Assembly: GCA_007132365.1 (NCBI GenBank)
Contig: SLOS01000433.1
Location: 1-5,240, forward strand
Direction: 5' to 3'
Source: Bacteroidales bacterium
GTDB lineage: Bacteria; Bacteroidota; Bacteroidia; Bacteroidales; PUMT01
DNA: 5,240 nt
The notes below the pieces were generated by a model. It did not search any database and was not told the origin of the DNA. It saw only the letters and a program-made list of their open reading frames with translations. The position numbers and the translations under genes are program-made. Every line of letters starts with the position of its first letter. Positions within the stretch are counted from its first letter, which is position 1. Shown piece by piece: positions 1 through 5,240 of this stretch.

Positions 1-602
1 CCGTTTTCAGGATAGTTATCAAGCAGGTATTCAATAAGCCTCAGCATTAAAACATAGCCCACCGTCTCATCACCATGCATGGTTGATGAGTACATAAAGG
101 CAGGTTTTGGTTCATCGGTGGATTTGTTCCCTGTAATTTTCATAAAAAGAATTCGCCGTCCCTCCACGGTGGCACCAGCATCAATATATTCGCAAATATC
201 AGGATAATCATCGGCCCAGGACTGCATCATATCAATATATTCGGAATAGGAGGGGTAGTAATCCCACAGCCCCTTAACCGTCTTTTCCTCCCGGTACCAC
301 TCCCCGGGGGGACTGTAAACAGTGAATTCAAGGGACTCCCGGATAAACAGCTCAAATTCTTCCAGATTGGCATTCGCAAATGCCCTGCCATCTGAATAAC
401 TATCTACAGAAACTATATTGCTGAGACGCCGGAGTTCCAAAGGCGGGGCGTGAAAACTGAAATATACCTCCCCCCTCTCCCGGAGATATTTCCGGGCCAT
501 GGCAGTATCATTCTCAAAACGTTCCTGGGAAATTGAGAAAACTCCTGGAAAAAGAAACAGGAAAAGAGACAGAATCATTCTTATACCGGGAAGCTTAAAC
601 AT
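1..602 (-). CDS. Secreted M14-family zinc carboxypeptidase, N-terminal part (C-terminus cut by window edge)
   Basis: The first 200 codons of a minus-strand gene are present; the rest lies beyond base 1. Residues 9-25 are a hydrophobic stretch (MILSLFLFLFPG...), read as a signal peptide, so the enzyme is probably exported. Residues about 26-110 match no domain I recognise and may be a propeptide or accessory region. From about 113 (WDYYPSYSEYIDMMQSWADDYP) the sequence looks like the start of an M14 metallocarboxypeptidase domain, with GRR at 148-150 and the HGDE motif at 176-179, where His176 and Glu179 would be two of the zinc ligands. The third zinc ligand and the catalytic Glu would lie outside the window. 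In this family the enzyme removes C-terminal residues from peptides. ATG at 602-600 is preferred because it overlaps the ychF stop and has a modest AGG upstream. ATG at 578-576 is an alternative that would put the hydrophobic core right at the N-terminus. Specificity cannot be judged. Confidence 0.85.
   Translation of the reverse strand, partial: MFKLPGIRMILSLFLFLFPGVFSISQERFENDTAMARKYLRERGEVYFSFHAPPLELRRLSNIVSVDSYSDGRAFANANLEEFELFIRESLEFTVYSPPGEWYREEKTVKGLWDYYPSYSEYIDMMQSWADDYPDICEYIDAGATVEGRRILFMKITGNKSTDEPKPAFMYSSTMHGDETVGYVLMLRLIEYLLDNYPEN
595..602 (-). other. 8-base stop/start overlap between ychF and the carboxypeptidase gene
   Basis: Read on the minus strand, ATGTTTAA contains the carboxypeptidase start (602-600) and, in another frame, the ychF stop TAA (597-595). 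Overlaps of this kind usually mean co-transcription and often translational coupling. The coupling is inferred; the overlap is seen directly. Confidence 0.7.
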
Positions 603-1692
603 TGAACCTGATATTTAAAAGATCCCCGTCCTGTACAATGTAATTCCTGCCCTCAACTGAAATTTTCCCTTTTTCCCGGCATGCAGCTTCTGAACCAAGA
701 GTGATAAAGTCGTCGTATTTAATAACCTCCGCCCTTATAAATCCCCTTTCCATGTCACTGTGTATCACCCCTGCAGCACCGGGAGCATTCACTTCACCGG
801 AAATGGTCCATGCCCTTATCTCCCTGGGACCAATAGTAAAAAAGGTCTTTAACTGCAGTAATCTGTAAGCCGCCCGTATTAGCTTATTGACTCCGGGTTC
901 ATTCAAACCAGCTTCATTGAGGAAATCAAGTCTGTCTTCCTCATTTTCAAGCTCTGCAATTTCCGCTTCCACTTCAGCAGCAATAATTAACACTTCAGAA
1001 TCCTGTCCTTCGAGTGCTTTTTTAACCTGATCCGAATAATTGTTTCCTGTCACGGCAGAAGCTTCGTCAACATTACAAATATATATTACAGGTTTTGCAG
1101 AAAGCAGAAAGAGGTCTGCAACAATCTGTCTGTCCCTTTCATCAATTTCAATCGTACGGGCAGGTTGGAAGGACTCAAGATGCTCACTGTACAACTGCAG
1201 AACCTCCATCGTTTTTCCGGCTGATTTATCCCCGATTTTTAGCAGTTTTTCTGTTTTTGCCATCTTTCTTTCAACCGATTCCAGATCCTTTGCCTGCAAT
1301 TCGAGATCGACAGTCTCCATATCCCTTACAGGATTTACCGAACCGTCGATATGAGGAAGGGAGTCATTATCAAAGCATCGCAGCACATGTATCAATGCAT
1401 CGGTATTCCTTATGTCGGCAAGGAACTTATTGCCGACGCCCGCACCCGCACCGGCTCCTCTTGCAAGTCCGGGAATATCAACAAACTCAATCGTTGTGTG
1501 CACTATCCTTTGAGAGGGCTGAATCCTGGCCAGTTCATACAAACGGTTATCGGGAACGCGGACCATCCCCACATTGGATTTTGAAGCACTGAAGGCAGCA
1601 GCGGATGATTGCGCCCTTGTATTTGACATGCAATTGAAAATGGTTGTTTTTCCTGAGTTTGGAAGTCCCACTATTCCGCACTGTAAAGCCAT
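595..1692 (-). CDS. ychF: YchF/OLA1-family P-loop ATPase/GTPase
   Basis: A complete 365-residue protein, the usual YchF length. These cytosolic Obg-related translation-factor-class NTPases bind ribosomes and often prefer ATP; in E. coli YchF is linked to oxidative-stress responses. Visible motifs are the P-loop GLPNSGKTT (9-17), the G3 motif DIPGL (72-76) followed by the glycine-rich switch loop, and NVDE (207-210) in place of the GTPase NKxD, which fits relaxed nucleotide specificity. Residues about 125-165 form the charged helical (coiled-coil) insertion. Residues about 281-363 form the TGS domain, ending in the family-typical IRFNV. The G2 region reads AAAFSASKSNVG (32-43) rather than the commoner NFPFCTIEPN, and the switch loop is GAGAGAG (79-85). 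I believe related Bacteroidota proteins share the G2 variant, so it need not mean loss of function. No Shine-Dalgarno is visible before the ATG; the upstream sequence is A-rich. It lies first in a probable two-gene transcript with the carboxypeptidase. Confidence 0.97.
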   Translation of the reverse strand: MALQCGIVGLPNSGKTTIFNCMSNTRAQSSAAAFSASKSNVGMVRVPDNRLYELARIQPSQRIVHTTIEFVDIPGLARGAGAGAGVGNKFLADIRNTDALIHVLRCFDNDSLPHIDGSVNPVRDMETVDLELQAKDLESVERKMAKTEKLLKIGDKSAGKTMEVLQLYSEHLESFQPARTIEIDERDRQIVADLFLLSAKPVIYICNVDEASAVTGNNYSDQVKKALEGQDSEVLIIAAEVEAEIAELENEEDRLDFLNEAGLNEPGVNKLIRAAYRLLQLKTFFTIGPREIRAWTISGEVNAPGAAGVIHSDMERGFIRAEVIKYDDFITLGSEAACREKGKISVEGRNYIVQDGDLLNIRFNV

Positions 1693-1806
1693 CTGGTTTA
1701 CCGGTTTTTATTTTTTGATCTGCAAAATTACCTTTTTATGCTGGAATAATGGCTTAAAAAGTTATTTTTACAAACTTATAAATTAACCTGCAAAATCTGT
1801 AATCTC
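1693..1806. promoter_or_regulatory. Divergent ychF/tkt intergenic region, likely promoters for both
   Basis: This 114-base AT-rich spacer separates two genes transcribed away from each other, so it should hold a promoter for each. On the minus strand two exact matches to the Bacteroidota -7 element TAnnTTTG occur: TAATTTTG (1730-1723), giving a leader of about 25 bases to ychF, and TAAGTTTG (1778-1771). Neither has a TTTG at the usual -33 distance, so both are tentative. On the plus strand the nearest candidate is TATTTTTA (1763-1770), one base off consensus, about 36 bases before the tkt ATG. A 9-base direct repeat, CTGCAAAAT, occurs at 1720-1728 and 1788-1796. No riboswitch or terminator structure is apparent. 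Confidence 0.5.
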
Positions 1807-3855
1807 ATGAACAAAGAACTTACTGACAAGGCATCCGACAATATCCGGATTCTCTCAGCAGCAATGGTTGAAAAGGCAAAATCAGGGCATCCGGGGGGAG
1901 CCATGGGTGGAGCTGATTTTATAAATATTCTCTATTCCGAATTTCTGAATTTTGACCCCGGTGATATGGGATGGTTCCTGCGTGACAGGTTCTTTCTGGA
2001 TCCCGGGCACATGTCGCCTATGCTCTATTCCATACTTTGTCTTACCGGTCATTACAGTATGGACGATCTGAAAAATTTCCGCCAGTGGGGCAGTCCCACT
2101 CCCGGACACCCTGAAAAGGACCTCTCGAGGGGTATAGAGAATACTTCCGGGCCGCTGGGTCAGGGGCATGCTATGGCTGTAGGAGCGGCAATAGCTGAAC
2201 GCTTTCTTGCTGCCCGTTTTGGCGAATGGATCTCTCATAAGACATATACCTTTATCTCAGACGGAGGGGTGCAGGAAGAGATATCCCAGGGGGCAGGGCG
2301 GATAGCAGGATTTCTCGGACTCAGCAACCTGATAATGTTCTATGATGCAAATGAAATTCAGCTCTCGACCACAACCCATGAAGTTACAAAGGAGGATACT
2401 GCAAAGAAATATGAAGCATGGGGCTGGAGGGTCATTGAAATAGCCGGAAACAATCAGGATGAAATAAGAGCAGCCCTTAAGAAAGCCAATGATGAGAAAG
2501 AAAAACCGGTACTCATTATTGGCAGGACCATAATGGGCAAAGGATCTTTAACAGAACATGGAGAGTCGTTTGAGGGTCAGCCGTCCACCCATGGAATGCC
2601 CCTGTCGGCTGCCGGGGCGGACTTTGAGAAAACCATTGTAAACCTTGGTGGAGATCCTGCCGATCCGTTTAAAATTTCTGAAGATGTCAGGATGTACTTC
2701 AGCAAACTGATGGAGCAAAAGAAAACCCTGGCTGAAGCCAGAAAAAGCGAGCAGAAGAGATGGGAAAAAGAGAATCCGGAACTGGCAGAAAAGCTTGGCC
2801 GGTTTCTCTCAGGAAATTCACAAATTACAGATTACTCTGCAATCGTTCAGAAATCAGGCATTGCAACCAGGGCAGCCTCGGGAATTGTACTTGGTCATTT
2901 CGCGCGGACCATTGAAAATATGATTGTTGCATCGGCCGATCTCGCCAACAGCGATAAGACAGATGGATTTCTTAAAGAATCAAAAGCCTTCATAAAAGGC
3001 GATTTTACAGGTGCATTCCTCCATGCAGGGGTATCTGAGCTTACCATGGCAGCTGTCGCAAACGGGATGGCACTGCATGGTGGAGTGATCCCGGCAGTAG
3101 GTACCTTTTTCGTCTTTTCTGACTATATGAAACCTGCAGTGCGACTGGCTGCAATTATGGAACTTCCGGTTAAATATATATGGACCCATGATGCTTTCAG
3201 GGTTGGTGAAGACGGGCCAACACATCAGCCGGTTGAGCATGAAGCCCAGATCCGGCTTATGGAGGAGCTTAAAAATCACTCCGGCCGTCCCTCGATGCTG
3301 GTGTTAAGGCCTGCCGACGCAGCTGAAACAACAGTTGCCTGGAAAATGGCAATGGAAAATACAAAAACACCCACTGCCCTTATCCTTTCAAGACAAAACA
3401 TCAGGGATATTCCCGCACCGGAAGGTAAGGACCGTTTTACTGCCGCACTTGATTCCGGCAAAGGGGCCTATATTGTGCAGGATGACAGCCCAAACAATGA
3501 TGTGATCCTGGTTGGAAGCGGTTCTGAAGTATCAACCCTGGTTGAAGGCGCTGCGTTGCTCAGGGCGGAAAAAACCCTGAAGATAAGGGTTATTTCACTC
3601 CTTTCGGAAGGGCTGTTCCGTCAGCAACCCCCCACGTACCGGTCCGCTCTGATACCAGAAAACACTCCTGTTTTCGGACTAACTGCGGGATTACCATCAG
3701 GATTGCAGCAGGTGGTTGGCCACAAAGGGAGGGTATTTGGTCTGGATCATTTCGGTTATTCAGCTCCGGCAGGGGTTCTCGATGAAAAATTTGGATTCAC
3801 ACCGGAAAATGTGTTCAGGCAGGTGAATGCCTATCTTTCTGAGTATAATCAATAG
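1807..3855 (+). CDS. tkt: Transketolase (ThDP-dependent), full length
   Basis: This 682-residue protein is slightly longer than E. coli TktA (663). It moves two-carbon ketol units between sugar phosphates in the non-oxidative pentose phosphate pathway, in the cytosol, using thiamine diphosphate and a divalent metal. The N-terminal pyrophosphate-binding domain (about 3-330) has SGHPG (His28), PGHMSPML (His68), PGHPE (His101), GPLGQG (115-120), the metal/ThDP segment SDGGVQEE (Asp152, Glu157) through Asn182, and His262. The pyrimidine-binding domain (about 348-530) has Arg355, SADLANS (376-382), the cofactor-activating Glu411 in GVSELTM, Phe437 in the ThDP-stacking segment, THDAFRVGEDGPTHQP (460-475; His461, Asp469, His473), and SRQN (528-531). 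The C-terminal domain is about 545-680. All expected catalytic and binding residues I could align by eye to E. coli are present. SDGGVQEE where E. coli has GDGCMMEG is, to my knowledge, the Bacteroidales form. The start fits the conserved N-terminus, though no Shine-Dalgarno is visible. Confidence 0.98.
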   Translation: MNKELTDKASDNIRILSAAMVEKAKSGHPGGAMGGADFINILYSEFLNFDPGDMGWFLRDRFFLDPGHMSPMLYSILCLTGHYSMDDLKNFRQWGSPTPGHPEKDLSRGIENTSGPLGQGHAMAVGAAIAERFLAARFGEWISHKTYTFISDGGVQEEISQGAGRIAGFLGLSNLIMFYDANEIQLSTTTHEVTKEDTAKKYEAWGWRVIEIAGNNQDEIRAALKKANDEKEKPVLIIGRTIMGKGSLTEHGESFEGQPSTHGMPLSAAGADFEKTIVNLGGDPADPFKISEDVRMYFSKLMEQKKTLAEARKSEQKRWEKENPELAEKLGRFLSGNSQITDYSAIVQKSGIATRAASGIVLGHFARTIENMIVASADLANSDKTDGFLKESKAFIKGDFTGAFLHAGVSELTMAAVANGMALHGGVIPAVGTFFVFSDYMKPAVRLAAIMELPVKYIWTHDAFRVGEDGPTHQPVEHEAQIRLMEELKNHSGRPSMLVLRPADAAETTVAWKMAMENTKTPTALILSRQNIRDIPAPEGKDRFTAALDSGKGAYIVQDDSPNNDVILVGSGSEVSTLVEGAALLRAEKTLKIRVISLLSEGLFRQQPPTYRSALIPENTPVFGLTAGLPSGLQQVVGHKGRVFGLDHFGYSAPAGVLDEKFGFTPENVFRQVNAYLSEYNQ

Positions 3856-3968
3856 CATAGTTCAGAATATCTGATGTTTATGGCATTTATCCTTATGTTG
3901 GGTTTTTAAACCTTTTTATGCTTCACAGGTCAAAGGATATACATGTAAGTTTTCCCAATTAAGAATCA
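3856..3968. other. Intergenic spacer between tkt and the ECF sigma gene
   Basis: These 113 AT-rich bases probably hold the end of the tkt transcript and the promoter of the sigma operon. I see only weak signals. There is a 5-bp stem with a 3-base loop (TCAGA-ATA-TCTGA, 3862-3874) without a following T-run, and a shorter inverted repeat GGTTTTTAAACC followed by five T (3901-3917). TAAGTTTT (3946-3953) is one base from the Bacteroidota -7 consensus but lies very close to the start codon and lacks a matching upstream element. None supports a firm terminator or promoter call. Confidence 0.4.
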
Positions 3969-4517
3969 ATGCAGAATTACAGCGACAAGGAGTTGCTATC
4001 ACTGTTTCGTAACCCGGATCAGAGAAATTATGCATTTAATCTTATAGTCAGAAAATACCAGGAAAGGCTGTACTGGCACTTGAGAAAAATAGTTATAGTA
4101 CACGATGACACAGATGACCTGCTGCAGGATACCTTCATGAAAGCCTGGAAGGGACTGGCAGACTTCAGGGAGGAGTCGCAGCTTTACACATGGCTCTACC
4201 GGATCGCCACCAATGAAGCGTTGTCTTTCCTTAAAAACAAAAGGAAAAAATATCTCCTGCCGATTGTGGATGTTGAAAAAGAACTCAGTTCAGATATTGA
4301 AGGTGACAGCTGGTTCGATGGAGATGAGCTGCAGAAAAGACTGCAAAAAGCTATCCTGAAGCTTCCTGAGAAGCAACGTCTGGTATTCAATATGCGATAC
4401 TTTGATGAGATGAAATATGAAGATATGTCAAAGATACTGAACACTTCAGTCGGTGCGCTTAAGGCCTCATATCATCATGCAGCAAAAAAAATAGAAACTT
4501 TGCTTAAAACCAATTAA
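3969..4517 (+). CDS. ECF-type (group 4) RNA polymerase sigma factor
   Basis: A 182-residue two-domain sigma factor of normal ECF length. It would recruit core RNA polymerase to a specific promoter set. Region 2 spans about 22-94. It includes the core-binding helix DDTDDLLQDTFMKAWKGL (46-63) and the promoter-melting/-10 recognition segment around TWLYRIATNEALSFLKNKRKK (74-94). A linker (about 95-120, acidic, DIEGDSWFDGDE) replaces region 3. Region 4 (about 125-179) has LPEKQRLVFNMRYFDEMKYEDMS and the helix-turn-helix ILNTSVGALKASYHHAAKKI that would read the -35 element. The gene leads a same-strand cluster with a membrane protein 36 bases downstream and an exported protein after that. This is the usual arrangement of an ECF sigma factor held by a membrane anti-sigma factor. 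Targets and subgroup cannot be read from the sequence. No Shine-Dalgarno is seen at the ATG. Confidence 0.95.
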   Translation: MQNYSDKELLSLFRNPDQRNYAFNLIVRKYQERLYWHLRKIVIVHDDTDDLLQDTFMKAWKGLADFREESQLYTWLYRIATNEALSFLKNKRKKYLLPIVDVEKELSSDIEGDSWFDGDELQKRLQKAILKLPEKQRLVFNMRYFDEMKYEDMSKILNTSVGALKASYHHAAKKIETLLKTN

Positions 4518-4553
4518 ACCAACAGCTTTGTTTTAAGTCAAAATGTTAACATC

Positions 4554-5024
4554 ATGGAAGAAAAAGATAATACAGGAAAAATACCAGGAGGTGCAGATAA
4601 AAGGAACCCTTTTTCGGTGCCTGATGGTTACTTTGACAGCTTCCCGGTAAAACTTGCCGGAAAGCTTCAAAGTGAGGTGCCTGCAAATGTTTCAATGGCA
4701 AAGCGGGTATGGGAAATCATACGCCCACAGCTTGCACTTGCAGCGGTTATAACAGCTTTTGCCGTGACAGGATACTTTGGCTTCAGGAGTTTTATTGAAA
4801 CAAACAATGAATGGCTCAGCAATGAAGCTGTTGCTGAATATATAGATTATTACCAGTATGATTTCATTGAACCTTACTTCCTGAGCCTGCTTGAAGTGGA
4901 AGATTTCTATTTTGAATATGAAACGTATCCTGATTCATATACCTGGTCTGAAGATACCGATATTTATATAGACTATCTTTACAATGAAGATATTGATCTC
5001 GACCTCATTTTAACTGAATTTTAA
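4554..5024 (+). CDS. Single-pass membrane protein, probable anti-sigma factor
   Basis: A 156-residue protein with no family I can name with certainty. Residues 1-57 are polar and presumably cytoplasmic. They contain NPFSVPDGYFDSFP (18-31), a motif recurring in small membrane proteins encoded next to Bacteroidota ECF sigma genes, followed by a possible amphipathic helix (32-42). A single membrane span covers about 59-77 (LALAAVITAFAVTGYFGF). Basic residues K50, R51 and R57 before it favour N-in/C-out, although R78 follows the span. The outer part (81-156) is extremely acidic and tyrosine-rich: 22 Asp/Glu, 12 Tyr, no Lys/Arg/His. No zinc-binding HxxxCxxC of the ZAS anti-sigma class is present. 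Its position 36 bases after the sigma gene and its topology suggest it sequesters that sigma factor until an envelope signal arrives; this role is inferred. The ATG follows a 10-base palindrome (4543-4552) and has no Shine-Dalgarno. Confidence 0.8.
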   Translation: MEEKDNTGKIPGGADKRNPFSVPDGYFDSFPVKLAGKLQSEVPANVSMAKRVWEIIRPQLALAAVITAFAVTGYFGFRSFIETNNEWLSNEAVAEYIDYYQYDFIEPYFLSLLEVEDFYFEYETYPDSYTWSEDTDIYIDYLYNEDIDLDLILTEF

Positions 5025-5040
5025 ATTTAAGCTGACAATT

Positions 5041-5240
5041 ATGTCAAAATATATATTTATAGTATCAACACTTCTGTTCATCACCGTTAGTATTGCAGCA
5101 CAACCTCAGCACCAGAGAGGGCGTGGTGGTTTTGAACAGGTTGAAGCAGAAAGGATAGCATTTATTACCCGTTACCTTGAGCTTACCAGTGATGAAGCAA
5201 AAAAGTTCTGGCCGGTATATGATGATTTCCGGAACCGCAG
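5041..5240 (+). CDS. Exported Spy/CpxP-like small protein, N-terminal part (cut by window edge)
   Basis: Sixty-six codons are visible, beginning at an ATG 16 bases after the preceding stop; the gene continues past the right edge. Residues 1-20 (MSKYIFIVSTLLFITVSIAA) look like a signal peptide with a likely cut before Gln21; an uncleaved anchor is possible. The mature start is short and basic (QHQRGRGG, 23-30). A helix follows containing AERIAFITRYLELTSDEAKKFWPVYDDF (36-63). The 'LTxxEAxxFWPVYxxF' pattern is typical of Bacteroidota proteins annotated as Spy/CpxP-like or periplasmic sensor proteins, helical chaperone-like or metal-sensing proteins, and it commonly follows an ECF sigma/anti-sigma pair. 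Placement in the same operon suggests a periplasmic partner or target of that regulatory pair. Family assignment rests on a short stretch and is moderate; the exported nature is better supported. Confidence 0.75.
   Translation, partial: MSKYIFIVSTLLFITVSIAAQPQHQRGRGGFEQVEAERIAFITRYLELTSDEAKKFWPVYDDFRNR

Noticed and set aside
1040..1592. Open reading frames on the plus strand inside ychF
   Set aside because: They run antisense to a clearly conserved complete gene and show low-complexity Ser/Phe or Arg/His-rich translations with no recognisable domain. They are frame shadows.
1574..1786. Plus-strand reading frame spanning the ychF start and the intergenic region
   Set aside because: It is antisense to the ychF P-loop region and ends in an AT-rich spacer. 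No ribosome-binding site or family resemblance supports it.
1882..3461. Minus-strand reading frames within tkt
   Set aside because: All lie opposite an intact, highly conserved transketolase coding region and have no plausible protein features.
3862..3917. Possible terminator hairpins after tkt
   Set aside because: The first stem has only five pairs, two of them G-C, and no T-run. The second allows only about four pairs before its five T. Too weak to call a terminator.
4196..4444. Minus-strand reading frame within the sigma factor gene
   Set aside because: Ser/Phe-rich antisense shadow of a well-supported sigma-70 coding region.
4543..4552. Perfect 10-base palindrome ATGTTAACAT just before the anti-sigma start
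   Set aside because: It is short, has no loop, and is composed of common AT-rich steps. A single copy gives no basis for calling an operator.

Overview
The window reads as chromosomal DNA from a member of the Bacteroidota, most likely in or near the Bacteroidales. The evidence is in the proteins and the start sites. The transketolase has the Bacteroidales-type signature (SDGGVQEE, PGHMSPML, SADLANSDKTDGF). An ECF sigma factor is followed by a one-pass membrane protein with the NPFxVPxGYF motif common in putative Bacteroidota anti-sigma genes. Most start codons have no convincing Shine-Dalgarno sequence. The density is ordinary: six genes, two cut by the window edges, and no gene-free stretch above about 115 bases. 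I see no RNA genes, mobile elements, CRISPR arrays or long repeats.

Left part (1-1692, minus strand). ychF, encoding a P-loop ATPase/GTPase, is followed by a secreted M14-type zinc carboxypeptidase whose start overlaps the ychF stop by 8 bases. The two probably share a transcript. The carboxypeptidase runs off the left edge just after its HxxE zinc-binding motif.

Centre (1693-3855). A 114-base AT-rich divergent spacer separates ychF from tkt, a full-length single-chain transketolase with every ThDP and substrate residue I could place intact. It serves the non-oxidative pentose phosphate pathway.

Right part (3856-5240, plus strand). A three-gene cluster holds an ECF sigma factor, a single-span membrane protein that is probably its anti-sigma factor, and the start of a small exported protein resembling Spy/CpxP-type or 'periplasmic heavy-metal sensor' proteins. 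The order and topology recall CnrH-CnrY-CnrX-type envelope sensing: cytoplasmic sigma, membrane anti-sigma, periplasmic sensor. That functional link is inference. The most distinctive sequence in the window is the outer tail of the membrane protein, which has 22 acidic residues and 12 tyrosines in 76 residues and no Lys, Arg or His.
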